In this document: piece by piece, positions 32,832 to 44,525 of the stretch
Numbering within the stretch: the first letter of the stretch is position 1
How the letters are laid out: the number at the start of each line of letters is the position of its first letter
NCBI RefSeq assembly: GCF_048771995.1
Contig: NC_133050.1
Coordinates: 7,488,501 to 7,552,500 of the forward strand
Length of the DNA stretch: 64,000 bases
Source: Taeniopygia guttata
Taxonomy: Eukaryota; Chordata; Aves; Passeriformes; Estrildidae
Direction: 5' to 3'
Made by a program: the position numbers and the translations under genes
The notes under the pieces: model-generated
Database searches by the model: none
Told to the model about the DNA's origin: nothing
What the model saw: only the letters and a program-made list of their open reading frames with translations

Positions 32832-33026
32832 CTTGGCGTGGGACGCGAGGCTGCTCTGCAAGAGAGGGCAGCCGTGTGAGGAGAGCAGCCCAGGGCAGCG
32901 CCCGAGCCACAGGGGCCGGGGCTGGAGCAGGGAGCCGCGAGCAGGAGCGCTGGCACACTTACCCTTGTTCCCGAGGAGGAGAAGGTGGCCAGGGCACTGC
33001 TTGGTCCAGTCTGGCCCAGGCAGGGC

Positions 33027-33655
33027 TTTTATAGCAGCCCTGGCATTGCTCAGCTCCAGCCGGGCCAATCTGCACAGGGGACACTCCCTGCTGCTGCTGC
33101 TGCTGCTGACACCAGGGCTGTGCGGCCCCTGCCCCTCCCTGAGTCAGCATCGCCCGAGTGCCAACCCAGCACATCCCAAGGTGTCCAAGGGATCTCGTCC
33201 TTCCTGCCACATCAGGTAATTGATAGCAGGGATTGCTCCAAGGAATGGGTTCCAGGAACATCTTTAATGGTCCAAAAGGGTGGGGCAAGGCTGGAAATAG
33301 CCTGGACCAGACAGACATCTCTCCTTTTCTGCCTATGGATATCAGGCTGCACAGAAGTCTTTTTTCCCAGCCTCGTGCAAACCCTGGGCACTGACTTCAG
33401 GCAGATGGGGTCTAGTTCTGCTGGACTGTCCTGTGATGCCCAGATCCCTTCCATGGCAAAGGCTCCGGGCACTCCTGCCCCAGATGTTCCAGCCCCTGAC
33501 AGGTGTTCCTGTAGCCCATTCCTGGGTACCATCCCAATTATGGTGTCCCTTATGTGTCAGGAAGGACAGGATCGCCTGGACATCTTGGGATGTGCTGGGG
33601 TGGCATTTGGGGGATGCTGACTCAGGGAGGGGCAGGGGCCGCACAGCCCTGGTGT

Positions 33656-33686
<31 letters not shown>

Positions 33687-33746
33687 GAGTGTCTCCTGTG
33701 GCGATTGGCCCGGCTGGAGCTGAGCAATGCCAGAGCCGCTATAAAA
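33027..33746. promoter_or_regulatory. Divergent promoter region, pair 5 (central spacer flipped)
   Basis: TATA boxes are at 33033-33027 (minus) and 33740-33746 (plus). The CAG tract has seven units on the left and ten on the right. The central spacer is in the same inverted orientation as pair 4 but is the most diverged of the seven. The plus-side CCAAT region reads tgtggcgattggcccgg rather than tgtgcagattggcccgg. Confidence 0.8.
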
Positions 33747-33941
33747 GCCCTGCCTGGGCCAGACTGGACCAAGCAGTGCCCTGGCCACCTTCTCCTCCTC
33801 AGGAACAAGGGTAAGTGTGCCAGCGCTCCTGCTCGCGGCTCCCTGCTCCAGCCCCGGCCCCTGTGGCTCGGGCGCTGCCCTGGGCTGCTCTCCTCACACG
33901 GCTGCCCTCTCTTGCAGAGCAGCCTCGCGTCCCACGCCAAG

Positions 33942-34334
33942 ATGTCCTGCTACGACCTGTGCCCACCCCGCACCAGCACGGACCTGTGCCCGCCCAGAAC
34001 CAGCGTGGCTGTGCCCCAGCCCATCGCTGAGAGCTGCAACGAGCTGTGCGCCCGCCAGTGCCCCGACTCCTCTGCCTTCATCCAGCCACCGCCCGTGGTG
34101 GTCACCTTCCCCGGCCCCATCCTCAGCTCCTTCCCCCAGCAGGCCGTGGTGGGCTCCTCCGGAGCACCGGCCTTTGGCGGCTCCCTGGGGCTGGGCGGCC
34201 TCTACGGCGCCGGCGCCACCCAGGCCTCGGGGGGCCTCTGCACCTTTGGCAGAGCCTCCGCTGCTGCCGCCTGCAGCCCCTGCGCCTTGCCCCGCTACAG
34301 CAGGAGGCTCTGGGACACCTGCGGGCCCTGCTAG
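33942..34334 (+). CDS. 130-aa beta-keratin, array pair 5 right
   Basis: Encodes the majority protein. TATA is at 33740-33746, the intron is 33811-33917, and AATAAA is at 34495-34500. Exon 1 has cctcaggaacaagg (cctcgggaacaagg elsewhere), shared with the minus copy at 25621. The promoter has the longest class of CAG tract (ten units). The 3' UTR has one extra C in cagacccccgcc. Confidence 0.94.
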   Translation: MSCYDLCPPRTSTDLCPPRTSVAVPQPIAESCNELCARQCPDSSAFIQPPPVVVTFPGPILSSFPQQAVVGSSGAPAFGGSLGLGGLYGAGATQASGGLCTFGRASAAAACSPCALPRYSRRLWDTCGPC

Positions 34335-34519
34335 AGCCACCACCAACAGCCCCAGACCCCCGCCGCCGCCTCAGCCCAGCCTGGAGAAGTTGAGCTCGGC
34401 ACAAGCTGCCCTGGCCTCCTGCAGCCCGTGACACCCGGCCTGCCCGGGGCCTGCCCCCCGTCCCCATCCCTGCCTCTCCTGTCCTTCTTGGCTCAATAAA
34501 GTTTTCCTGCATCCAACTC

Positions 34520-35580
34520 CTGTCTCTTTGCATTTTTTTCCCAAATCATGGATACCCCTATGGATGGGGAATTCTGGGAGTGGGAGGGGAAATGGTGTTC
34601 CTGAGAAAACAGGAATTAGAAGGGGATTGCCACTATAAAGTGGAAGAGGCAATGTTTTTTTGGAGGTTAAAGAGGAGAAGGAAATGGCATCAATGGGGAA
34701 GCGGATGCATATGAAGGAGAGAAGTGGGAATGTGGCATGGAAGGTTAAGAAGAAGGAGAAGGACAATGACAGTGACAAAGATAAGGACATAGACAAGGAC
34801 AAGACAATGACAAAGAGCTTCAAGCACCCTGCCTGAAGACAGACAGATTCCCTGCTTGCAGGCCACGAGACCAGGGGCCTTTACAGTTCTGCAGCCATGC
34901 TGGCATTGAGTAGGATTGTCCCTGGAGCTGGGAGCCATCCAGAGGCAAATGCTGTCAGAGCTCGAGCCCTTCTGTACCGAGTTTGGCGCCGCTAAGGACC
35001 AGGGATGGACACCAGAGAAAAAATTCCCTATCACTATGCCCCATATGTTAAATTTTGTTGTCATCAACTCCATGTCTCTGTCTTTGACATTTTCATTGTC
35101 TTTGTATTTTTGTCTTTCTCTTTCGTTTTCCCTTTCACTTTCTCTTTAGTTAGATTTCTTTGTCTCCTTTTGTCTTGTATTCTCTTTCTTCTTCTCGTTG
35201 TGGTTCACGTTCTCCTCCTCCACTTCCTCCTGCTTCTCCTCCTCTTCCTCCTCCCCTCCTCCTTCTCATCCTCCTCCTCCTCTCCTCCTTGTCCTTGTCC
35301 TTGTCCTTGTCCTTGTCCTTGTCCTTCTCCTTCTCCTTCTCCTTCTCGTTCTTCTTTACCCCCTAACCTCAACCCTTCCTACTGGACTTTATGTTTTGGT
35401 TGCCTTTCTGATTTGATTCCATTTTCTTCACATCACCCTCCTCTTACTCCGTCCCTCACCTCTTTCACCTTCCCCATCCCGGTCTATTTTCCATTGACCC
35501 CGTCCCAACATCACCATTTCCCCTCCCACTTGTGGAACGCCCCCATCCCCAGGGTTGTTCATGACTCCAGAAAAGGAGGC
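34520..35580. repeat. Convergent spacer 5 (type A, forward)
   Basis: It has the same orientation as spacer 1: aattctgggagtgggagggg on the left and ttgttcatgactccagaaaa on the right. The conserved block is at about 34800-35080 and a degraded pyrimidine tract is at 35205-35350. Confidence 0.8.
35205..35350 (+). repeat. Imperfect pyrimidine-rich tract
   Basis: CTCCTC, CTTGTC and CTTCTC units, similar in design to the reverse complement of 27945-28110. Confidence 0.88.
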
Positions 35581-35774
35581 AAAGAGACAGGAGTTGGATG
35601 CAGGAAAACTTTATTGTACCAAGAAGGGCAGGAGAGGCAGGGATGGGGACAATGGGCAGGCCCCGGGCAGGCCGGGTGTCACGGGCTGCAGGAGGCCAGG
35701 GCAGCTTGTGCAGAGCTCAACTTCTCCAGGCTGGGCTGAGGCGGCGGCGGGGTCTGGGGCTGTTGGTGGTGGCT

Positions 35775-36167
35775 CTAGCAGGGCCCGCAGGTGTCCCAGA
35801 GCCTCCTGCTGTAGCGGGGCAAGGCGCAGGGGCTGCAGGCGGCAGCAGCGGAGGCTCTGCCAAAGGTGCAGAGGCCCCCCGAGGCCTGGGTGGCGCCGGC
35901 GCCGTAGAGGCCGCCCAGCCCCAGGGAGCCGCCAAAGGCCGGTGCTCCGGAGGAGCCCACCACGGCCTGCTGGGGGAAGGAGCTGAGGATGGGGCCGGGG
36001 AAGGTGACCACCACGGGCGGTGGCTGGATGAAGGCAGAGGAGTCGGGGCACTGGCGGGCGCACAGCTCGTTGCAGCTCTCAGCGATGGGCTGGGGCACAG
36101 CCACGCTGGTTCTGGGCGGGCACAGGTCCGTGCTGGTGCGGGGTGGGCACAGGTCGTAGCAGGACAT
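35775..36167 (-). CDS. 130-aa beta-keratin, array pair 6 left
   Basis: Encodes the majority protein. The intron is 36192-36298, TATA is TTTTATA on plus at 36363-36369, and the polyadenylation hexamer is TTTATT on plus at 35610-35615. The leader carries gggatgcgagg. The sequence just upstream of TATA reads cccggcattgctc, which the copy at 39027 also has, while most have cctggcattgctc. The CTG tract is interrupted (ctgctccttctg). Confidence 0.94.
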   Translation of the reverse strand: MSCYDLCPPRTSTDLCPPRTSVAVPQPIAESCNELCARQCPDSSAFIQPPPVVVTFPGPILSSFPQQAVVGSSGAPAFGGSLGLGGLYGAGATQASGGLCTFGRASAAAACSPCALPRYSRRLWDTCGPC

Positions 36168-36362
36168 CTTGGCGTGGGATGCGAGGCTGCTCTGCAAGAG
36201 AGGGCAGCCGTGTGAGGAGAGCAGCCCAGGGCAGCGCCCGAGCCACAGGGGCCGGGGCTGGAGCAGGGAGCCGCGAGCAGGAGCGCTGGCACACTTACCC
36301 TTGTTCCCGAGGAGGAGAAGGTGGCCAGGGCACTGCTTGGTCCAGGCTGGCCCAGGCAGGGC

Positions 36363-37073
36363 TTTTATAGCAGCCCCGGCATTGCTCAGCTCCAGCCGGG
36401 CCAATCTGCACAGGGGACACTCCCTGCTCCTTCTGCTGCTGCTGACACCAGGGCTGTGCGGCCCCTGCCCCTCCCTGAGTCAGCATCCCCCAGGTGCCAC
36501 CCCAGCACATCCCAAGGTGCCCAAGTGATCTTGTCCTTCCTGCCCCTTCAGATAATTGATAGCAGGGATTGCACCTGGGAATGGACAGGAACACTGGTCA
36601 GGGGCAGAAGTATGTGGGGAAGAAGTGTCTGGATCCTTCACCGTGGAGTGAATCTGTGCATCACAGGACAACCCAGCAGCACCAGACCCCGTCTGCCTGA
36701 ACTCAGTGCTCTGGGGGTTTCCCCAAGCTGGGAGCAAAGACTTCTCCAGTGTAGCCTGAACTCCTTAGGCCAAAGAGGAGAGATGTCCCTCTGGTCAAGG
36801 CTAAGTCCAGCCATGCTCCACCCCTGTAGATCTTGAAAGATTTTCCTGGAGTCCATTCCTGGGTGCAATCACTGCCACTAATTACTGATGTGACAGAGAG
36901 GATGAGATCGTTTGGGCACCTTGGGATGTGCTGGGTTGGCACCTGGGGGATGCTGACTCAGGGAGGGGCAGGGGCCGCACAGCCCTGGTGTCAGCAGCAG
37001 CAGCAGCAGCAGGGAGTGTCCCCTGTGCAGATTGGCCCGGCTGGAGCTGAGCAATGCCAGGGCTGCTATAAAA
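36363..37073. promoter_or_regulatory. Divergent promoter region, pair 6
   Basis: TATA boxes are at 36369-36363 (minus) and 37067-37073 (plus). The central spacer is forward and close to those of pairs 1, 2 and 7. The plus side has seven CAG units and the minus side is interrupted. This is the shortest start-to-start distance in the array (1102 bases). Confidence 0.8.
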
Positions 37074-37268
37074 GCCCTGCCTGGGCCAGCCTGGACCAAG
37101 CAGTGCCCTGGCCACCTTCTCCTCCTCGGGAACAAGGGTAAGTGTGCCAGCGCTCCTGCTCGCGGCTCCCTGCTCCAGCCCCGGCCCCTGTGGCTCGGGC
37201 GCTGCCCTGGGCTGCTCTCCTCACACGGCTGCCCTCTCTTGCAGAGCAGCCTCGCGTCCCACGCCAAG

Positions 37269-37661
37269 ATGTCCTGCTACGACCTGTGCCCACCCCGCAC
37301 CAGCACGGACCTGTGCCCGCCCAGAACCAGCGTGGCTGTGCCCCAGCCCATCGCTGAGAGCTGCAACGAGCTGTGCGCCCGCCAGTGCCCCGACTCCTCT
37401 GCCTTCATCCAGCCACCGCCCGTGGTGGTCACCTTCCCCGGCCCCATCCTCAGCTCCTTCCCCCAGCAGGCCGTGGTGGGCTCCTCCGGAGCACCGGCCT
37501 TTGGCGGCTCCCTGGGGCTGGGCGGCCTCTACGGCGCCGGCGCCACCCAGGCCTCGGGGGGCCTCTGCACCTTTGGCAGAGCCTCCGCTGCTGCCGCCTG
37601 CAGCCCCTGCGCCTTGCCCCGCTACAGCAGGAGGCTCTGGGACACCTGCGGGCCCTGCTAG
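37269..37661 (+). CDS. 130-aa beta-keratin, array pair 6 right
   Basis: Encodes the majority protein. TATA is at 37067-37073, the intron is 37138-37244, and AATAAA is at 37819-37824. Just after the stop, one CCG unit is missing from the ccgccgccgcc run (cacacccccgccgcctcag). The 3' UTR has cacacgctgcc in place of cacaagctgcc. Confidence 0.94.
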   Translation: MSCYDLCPPRTSTDLCPPRTSVAVPQPIAESCNELCARQCPDSSAFIQPPPVVVTFPGPILSSFPQQAVVGSSGAPAFGGSLGLGGLYGAGATQASGGLCTFGRASAAAACSPCALPRYSRRLWDTCGPC

Positions 37662-37844
37662 AGCCACCACCAACAGCCCCACACCCCCGCCGCCTCAGCC
37701 CAGCCTGGAGAAGTTGAGCTCTGCACACGCTGCCCTGGCCTCCTGCAGCCCGTGACACCCGGCCTGCCCGGGGCCTGCCCACCGTCCCCATCCCTGCCTC
37801 TCCTGCCCTTCTTGGTACAATAAAGTTTTCCTGCATCCAACTCC

Positions 37845-38830
37845 TGTCTCTTTGCGTTTTTTTCTTCAAGTCATGACTACCCCTGGGGGATCAGGGAGTT
37901 TAGGCATTTGGGGGGGGGGGGCAGTATTCTTGGTCTTGACCAAACTGAAAATGGAAGGGGTCAATAACTGTCAAATAGACGAGTAAATGTAACACTGGAG
38001 TGTAATGTGGAGAGGAAATTGAAATCTAAATTGTAGTGGGTGTATATGAAGGACAGAAGTGGGAATACTTCAGGGAAGGTGAAATAGGACAAGGAGAAGG
38101 TGAAGGTGAAGGACAAGGTGAAGGACAAGGACAAGGACAAGGCTATGGACTATGAGAAGGGTAATGACAAGGACAGGGACACGAATCTGCAAGGCGTCTG
38201 CCTGAAAACAGACAGATCCCCTGTTCACAGGCCATGTGACCCAGGGCCTTTACAGTTCTGCATTCATGCTGGCACTGAGAAAGATTGTCCCTGGAACTGG
38301 TGCTATGCAGGGGCAAAGGCTGTCAGAGCTTGAGCCACTCTGTATCAACCTTGGTTCTGCCAAATGTCCAGGGACTGAAAGAAGAGAGAAGATTGCCCCT
38401 CAGAAGGTCTTTTACATTCAATTTCCTTGTCATCAACTCCTTGTTTTTCATTTTGACTTTCTCTTTCTCTTTCTCTTTCTCTTTCTCTTTCTCTTTCTCT
38501 TTCTCTTTCTCTTTCTCTTTCTCTTTCTCCTTCTCCTTCTCCTTCTCCTTCTCCTTCTCCTTCTCCTTCTCCCTCTCCTTCTCCTTCTCCTTCTCCTTTT
38601 CTTCCTCTCTCTAGGACCAAAATTTCACAAAGTACTTATCCTTTTATTGCATTTCGCATTTCATTTCATTTTCTTCCCCACATCTCCCTCCTCTGTCCCT
38701 GTCCATTACCTCTTTCACCTTCCCCTTCCCTGTCCATTATCCATTGACCCTGGCAATCCCAGCATAACCAATTCCCCTCCCAAATTTTGAACTCTCCCAT
38801 GCCCAGGGTCTTCCTAATTTGAAAAAGGAG
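37845..38830. repeat. Convergent spacer 6 (type B, inverted)
   Basis: It opens cttcaagtcatgactacccc with a G13 run and closes cccagggtcttcctaatttg, the reverse complement of spacer 2. The conserved block is at about 38155-38445, and CTTTCT and CTTCTC hexamer arrays are at 38455-38605. Confidence 0.8.
38455..38605 (+). repeat. (CTTTCT)n then (CTTCTC)n pyrimidine tract
   Basis: It lacks most of the ACAAAG-type array present in its inverted counterpart in spacer 2, so the microsatellites evolved after the spacers separated. Confidence 0.92.
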
Positions 38831-39026
38831 GCAAAGAGACAGGAGTTGGATGCAGGAAAACTTTATTGTACCAAGAAGGGCAGGAGAGGCAGGGATGGGG
38901 ACGGGGGGCAGGCCCCGGGCAGGCCGGGTGTCACCGGCTGCAGGAGGCCAGGGCAGCTTGTGCAGAGCTCAACTTCTCCAGGCTGGGCTGAGGCGGCGGC
39001 GGGGTCTGTGGCTGTTGGTGGTGGCT

Positions 39027-39419
39027 CTAGCAGGGCCCGCAGGTGTCCCAGAGCCTCCTGCTGTAGCGGGGCAAGGCGCAGGGGCTGCAGGCGGCAGCAG
39101 CGGAGGCTCTGCCAAAGGTGCAGAGGCCCCCCGAGGCCTGGGTGGCGCCGGCGCCGTAGAGGCCGCCCAGCCCCAGGGAGCCGCCAAAGGCCGGTGCTCC
39201 GGAGGAGCCCACCACGGCCTGCTGGGGGAAGGAGCTGAGGATGGGGCCGGGGAAGGTGACCACCACGGGCGGTGGCTGGATGAAGGCAGAGGAGTCGGGG
39301 CACTGGCGGGCGCACAGCTCGTTGCAGCTCTCAGCGATGGGCTGGGGCACAGCCACGCTGGTTCTGGGTGGGCACAGGTCCGTGCTGGTGCGGGGTGGGC
39401 ACAGGTCGTAGCAGGACAT
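39027..39419 (-). CDS. 130-aa beta-keratin, array pair 7 left
   Basis: Encodes the majority protein. The intron is 39444-39550, TATA is TTTTATA on plus at 39615-39621, and the polyadenylation hexamer is TTTATT on plus at 38862-38867. Codon 17 is CCA (plus strand ctgggtggg), a silent change shared only with the partner at 40540. The post-stop cctgtggc segment is also shared with that partner. Ten CTG units lie upstream. Confidence 0.94.
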   Translation of the reverse strand: MSCYDLCPPRTSTDLCPPRTSVAVPQPIAESCNELCARQCPDSSAFIQPPPVVVTFPGPILSSFPQQAVVGSSGAPAFGGSLGLGGLYGAGATQASGGLCTFGRASAAAACSPCALPRYSRRLWDTCGPC

Positions 39420-39614
39420 CTTGGCGTGGGATGCGAGGCTGCTCTGCAAGAGAGGGCAGCCGTGTGAGGAGAGCAGCCCAGGGCAGCGCCCGAGCCACAG
39501 GGGCCGGGGCTGGAGCAGGGAGCCGCGAGCAGGAGCGCTGGCACACTTACCCTTGTTCCCGAGGAGGAGAAGGTGGCCAGGGCACTGCTTGGTCCAGGCT
39601 GGCCCAGGCAGGGC

Positions 39615-39674
39615 TTTTATAGCAGCCCCGGCATTGCTCAGCTCCAGCCGGGCCAATCTGCACAGGGGACACTC

Positions 39675-39705
<31 letters not shown>

Positions 39706-40253
39706 ACACCAGGGCTGTGTGGCCCCTGCCCCTCCCTGAGTCAGCATCCCCCAGGTGCCAGCCCAGCACATCCTAAGGTGTCCAAACGATCCTGTCCTTC
39801 CTGCCCCTTCAGATAATTGATAGCAGGGATTGCACCTGGGAATGGACAGGAACACTGGTCAGGGGCAGAAGTATGTGGGGCAGGAGTGTCTGGATCCTTC
39901 ACCGTGGAGTGAATCTGTGCATCACAGGACAACCCAGCAGCACCAGACCCCATCTGCCTGAACTCAGTTCTCAGGGGGTTTCCCCAAGCTGGGAGCAAAG
40001 ACTTCTCCAGTGCAGCCTGAACTCCATAGGCCAAAGAGGAGAGATGTCCCTCTGGTCCTGGCTAAGTCCAGCCCTGCTCCACCCCTGTAGATCTTGAAAA
40101 GATTTTCCTGGAGTCCATTCCTGGGTGCAATCACTGCCACACATTACTGATGTGGCAGAGAGGATGAGATCGTTTGGGCACCTTGGGATGTGCTTTGGTG
40201 GCACCTGGGGGATGCTGACTCAGGGAGGGGCAGGGGCCGCACAGCCCTGGTGT

Positions 40254-40284
<31 letters not shown>

Positions 40285-40344
40285 GAGTGTCCCCTGTGCA
40301 GATTGGCCCGGCTGGAGCTGAGCAATGCCAGGGCTGCTATAAAA
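39615..40344. promoter_or_regulatory. Divergent promoter region, pair 7
   Basis: TATA boxes are at 39621-39615 (minus) and 40338-40344 (plus). CAG tracts are ten units on each side, uninterrupted. The central spacer is forward. AP-1 cores are present on both sides. Confidence 0.8.
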
Positions 40345-40539
40345 GCCCTGCCTGGGCCAGACTGGACCAAGCAGTGCCCTGGCCACCTTCTCCTCCTCGG
40401 GAACAAGGGTAAGTGTGCCAGCGCTCCTGCTCGCGGCTCCCTGCTCCAGCCCCGGCCCCTGTGGCTCGGGCGCTGCCCTGGGCTGCTCTCCTCACACGGC
40501 TGCCCTCTCTTGCAGAGCAGCCTCGCGTCCCACGCCAAG

Positions 40540-40932
40540 ATGTCCTGCTACGACCTGTGCCCACTCCGCACCAGCACGGACCTGTGCCCACCCAGAACCA
40601 GCGTGGCTGTGCCCCAGCCCATCGCTGAGAGCTGCAACGAGCTGTGCGCCCGCCAGTGCCCCGACTCCTCTGCCTTCATCCAGCCACCGCCCGTGGTGGT
40701 CACCTTCCCCGGCCCCATCCTCAGCTCCTTCCCCCAGCAGGCCGTGGTGGGCTCCTCCGGAGCACCGGCCTTTGGCGGCTCCCTGGGGCTGGGCGGCCTC
40801 TACGGCGCCGGCGCCACCCAGGCCTCGGGGGGCCTCTGCACCTTTGGCAGAGCCTCCGCTGCTGCCGCCTGCAGCCCCTGCGCCTTGCCCCGCTACAGCA
40901 GGAGGCTCTGGGACACCTGCGGGCCCTGCTAG
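40540..40932 (+). CDS. 130-aa beta-keratin, array pair 7 right, Pro9Leu variant
   Basis: The only full-length copy whose protein differs: codon 9 is CTC instead of CCC (LCPLRTS rather than LCPPRTS), in the first of the two DLCPP repeats. The silent change in codon 17 is shared with its inverted partner. TATA is at 40338-40344, the intron is 40409-40515, and AATAAA is at 41092-41097. It is the right edge of the array; beyond about 41120 the sequence is unique. Confidence 0.94.
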   Translation: MSCYDLCPLRTSTDLCPPRTSVAVPQPIAESCNELCARQCPDSSAFIQPPPVVVTFPGPILSSFPQQAVVGSSGAPAFGGSLGLGGLYGAGATQASGGLCTFGRASAAAACSPCALPRYSRRLWDTCGPC

Positions 40933-41109
40933 AGCCACCACCAACAGCCACAGACCCCGCCGCCGCCTCAGCCCAGCATGGAGAAGTTGAGCTCTGCACA
41001 AGCTGCCCTGGCCTCCTGCAGCCGGTGACACCCGGCCTGCCCGGGGCCTGCCCATTGTCCCCATCCCTGCCTCTCCTGTCCTTCTTGGCACAATAAAGTT
41101 TTCCTGCAT

Positions 41110-43740
41110 CCAACTCCTGTATCTCTGTGTATTTTTCTGGAATTCTCTGCACTCTACAGCTGAAGGGCACGTTCTGGTCCCTCGATTTTTCACCTGGGCA
41201 TAGCATGTGATTTTTTGCCCTTCGATTTGTGAGGTGGTTTCTGCTTTGTTTGTATCACTTCATGTTCTACCCTTTGTTTTAGTCAGGATTAGTTCCATTA
41301 TTTTTTCCTGGTTTAACTCTGGCTGTTGGACAGGCTGGGGCCTGTTTGCAGTGGAAGAGAAATTCAGTGGTCTCTTTCCCTTGGTTTTACATGTTCTACT
41401 CTTATTCCCATGGCTTTCCAGTATTTTATGCTTTCTGTGTGTTCACTCCAGAGCATGTAAAGGGCACAGGACCTCTGGCCCAGCCAAGTGACTGCACACT
41501 CTTGGTCACAGCAGGAGCTTATATTCCCAGGCTTTGAGGGTATGAAATCCCATCGTGCCCTTCATTTGTCCCTCCTTGGAGTCTCCATCTCGAGCTGTTA
41601 TTCTCTTTTTGCACCATGATTAAATTATTTTAAGCATCCAGGGGTCTGAGACTCTTTTTGGAAAACCTGGGGTTGAGGCAGTGAGAAATCCTTGTGTGGC
41701 TGGGACTGTGAAAGGTGTGGGGGCTCAAGCTGAGGTCACTGGATCCACTGGTCACTGGAGCCAGTGGTGGCTCAGATGGTTCCTGCATGTGACCTTCAGT
41801 GCTCTGGGCTGGTTGCCAAGGTGGGAATCGGTCCTGGGTTGGACTTGATGATGTTGGAGGTGCTTTCCTGGCTCCTGGGATGCTGAGATGGCTCCTGGAA
41901 GGTGGGACAGGGAAGTTTCCTGGCCATTGCACCACCTCCTTTCCCCGCATTCAGCAGGCACCCAGCTCTGCCCCGTCCCATGATGGTCACTCTGTTACTG
42001 CTGCTCCCAGCAGTTCAGCCACCTCGTTTTTCCAGTCTGAACCTCTGATTCCTTCCTGCTCAGTGCCACTCAGCTTTCTGTTATCAGGGCTCCCGAAAGA
42101 TGTGCCAATGCCAGGAATGCAAATGAATAATTAGATGTTTTTCAGGATGGATCCTTGTGCGTAATTCCCGCCTAGACACTGAGAGAAAGGTCAGCCCTTT
42201 GTTGGGTTTTGCAATCAGACATGAGCTCACTCTGAGCAGGCATCCAGCCCAAATTAAAGCTGTGTAATCATTGTTCCCTAGGTGTTAATGGCTCTCTTCA
42301 GGGGCGTTATCTTGGGCTTAACACTTGTCTGACACAACACCTAATTAGGCTGGTACCTGCCTGACACTGCCTGGCTGAGAGGATCGGGTGAAATTTGGCA
42401 GTCGCAGCTCAGGTGTTTGGCTGGGCTCATGATTTACACCCAAGCACCTCTTGGAGGCTGCGGCTGGAAGCAAAGATCAGAAGAGAAAAGGAGGGAAAAG
42501 CATCCGTGTTTTGTAAAGTTGTTCCAGGAGCTGCCCCGGATGAGGGGAAAGGGGACAGGAAGGATGAAGCAAGGAGAGAGATGAGAACCTGCCTGGGGAG
42601 AGCTTTTGGAGATGCAGAAGGGAATATTCAGGTTGGACATAGGAATTTCCTCCTGGAAAGGGCAGTCAGACCTTGGAAGGATCTCAGGAAGGTTTGGAAT
42701 TCCCATCCCTTGAGATGTCCAAGGAATTCCTGGATGTTGGGGTTGGTGACCAGGTTGGAATCTGGCATGGCTTGGATGACCTCAAAAGTCTTTTCCAACC
42801 TAAACAATTCTGTGGGTTTTTTTTTTTTTTTTTTTTTTTTGTCAAAATATTCTCAAATAAGTGTTTGTTTACCCATAAAATTACATCTTGTTTTGTGAGA
42901 ATAAAAGCATCATTCACAAGTACCATGGGCTAATTTTCATTTCAATTTATTGCCCACGGCCATCTGACAGATCCAGTCCAACACAAGGAGGAATGTTGAA
43001 ATTACCTGTGAAAAATAAGATCTGCTGTTCCTTGACACTGATTAAGATATTTTCTTTGAAAGAGTCCCAGTGAAGGAAGAGGTAAATCCTCTCTAATGCA
43101 TCAGTTCACGTTCTTTTTGCCTCACCTGCTGACAGGTTCAGCCAAACCCTCCCCGAGGCAATTTATGATGGCAGTGATTAACAAAAAAAGAGAAGGTAGT
43201 GCCTCATCTTTGCTCATCAGATACCTATCTCAGAAATTGTTTCCCTTTGTTCACCTTCCTCCTATCATTCCTTTTCAGAAGGTGCTTTGGCAGAACTTCA
43301 GGCGGTATTTTTTGGTTTTGTCTTTGAAGGCAGTTGGCTGATTTCTAATACATCGCCTGGAAGAGGTAAAATTAAAAGGAATTGCAGCACAAAATTAATA
43401 CCTTGAGAAAAGAGCCATGGAATATCCTGGGTTGGAATGGCCACACAGGGTTTGATTCTGACTCCTGGCCCTGCACAGGCACCCCAGGAATCCCACCCTC
43501 TGCCTGAGAACATTGTCCTTGAGCTCTGGCAGCCTTGGGGATGGGACAGTTCCCTGTTCCAGCGCCAGACTGGATGGAAATAATTAGAATTACTACTGGA
43601 AGTCTGACAACTGGAATAATTAGTGTAAGGCAGAGAGGACTCTCAGCTGCAGGTCTGACCAAAAGCATCTCAGCCTGGTTCTGATGGGGAGGAATCCCAC
43701 TCTGGGGCTTAACAGGAAACACAAAGGCAGGTGTTGTATG
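41110..43740. other. Unique gap between the array and the scale-type genes
   Basis: There is no beta-keratin core and no TATA-exon unit. It holds a CR1 fragment followed by a T-run near 42600-42840. Remaining ORFs are short and lack recognisable domains. Confidence 0.6.
42600..42841 (+). mobile_element. CR1 LINE 3'-end fragment with T-run
   Basis: gaatttcctcctggaaaggg, then gaattcctggatgttggggt and cttttccaacctaaacaatt give the plus-strand CR1 3' end. A run of about 24 T follows. Confidence 0.78.
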
Positions 43741-44081
43741 CAGGATTTTTTATTGCAAGGGCAGGGAAGGCCCCACTGGGCGAGGACACAGGAGGCAAAG
43801 ACAAGCAGGTTTTTCCTCACTAGAGCTACTCCCTCAGCCTTGAGGCAGGAGGCAGGAATTTCAGGGAGAAGCCAGAGGACGGTGGAGCCGCACATTTGGC
43901 CATTGGAAGGGGTTGGGAAGAGGAGAATGAACAAAAGAAGGAGGAAACAAAAAGGAGAATTTCTAGAGGGGTTCTGACTCCATGGTCTGAAGTCAAGTTC
44001 TGATGCTCTTCCCGTTCCTCAGGAGCTCAGGTAAGGATCCACAGGTGTCATTTGCCGAGTAGAGGGATTTTTCCCTCGGGT

Positions 44082-44525
44082 TTAGCAGGAGCCGCAGCTG
44101 CCGCGGCGGTAGCGGCCGTAGCGGGAGGACCAGGGGCTGCAGGAGCCAAAGGATCTCCCAAAGCCATACAGGCCCCGGTACCCACCACAGGAACCCAGAC
44201 CCCCATAGCCCCACAGGCCCCCGTAGCCCAGGGATCCGTAACCCCCATATCCATAGAGACCCCCATAGCCCAGGGACCCATAGCCCCCATAGCCCAGGGA
44301 GGCTCCGGAGGCCGGCAGGACGGGAGCTCCAGCAGATCCCACCACGGAATCCTGCGGGAAGGAGCTGAGGATGGGGCCGGGGAAGGTGACCACCACGGCG
44401 GGAGGCTGGATCACGGTGGTGGAGTCGGGGCACTGGCGGACACACGGCTCGTTCCCGCTGCCGGCCACGGGCTGGGGCTGGATGACGCCGCAGGCAGAGG
44501 AGGGGTACAGGTCGTAGCAGGCCAT
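44082..44525 (-). CDS. Scale-type beta-keratin, 147 aa
   Basis: [20 protein letters not shown], then [12 protein letters not shown] (24-35), the core [20 protein letters not shown] (36-55), [13 protein letters not shown], and a Gly/Tyr block (78-120) with two [13 protein letters not shown] repeats. It ends [10 protein letters not shown]. The [12 protein letters not shown] repeats are the hallmark of avian scutate-scale keratins. The start is the Met after tccctgcaag. Exon 2 begins at 44547 and the intron is 44548-45648. TTTATT on plus at 43749-43754 is the polyadenylation signal. The protein is identical to that at 48523-48966 on the other strand. Confidence 0.94.
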   Translation of the reverse strand: MACYDLYPSSACGVIQPQPVAGSGNEPCVRQCPDSTTVIQPPAVVVTFPGPILSSFPQDSVVGSAGAPVLPASGASLGYGGYGSLGYGGLYGYGGYGSLGYGGLWGYGGLGSCGGYRGLYGFGRSFGSCSPWSSRYGRYRRGSCGSC

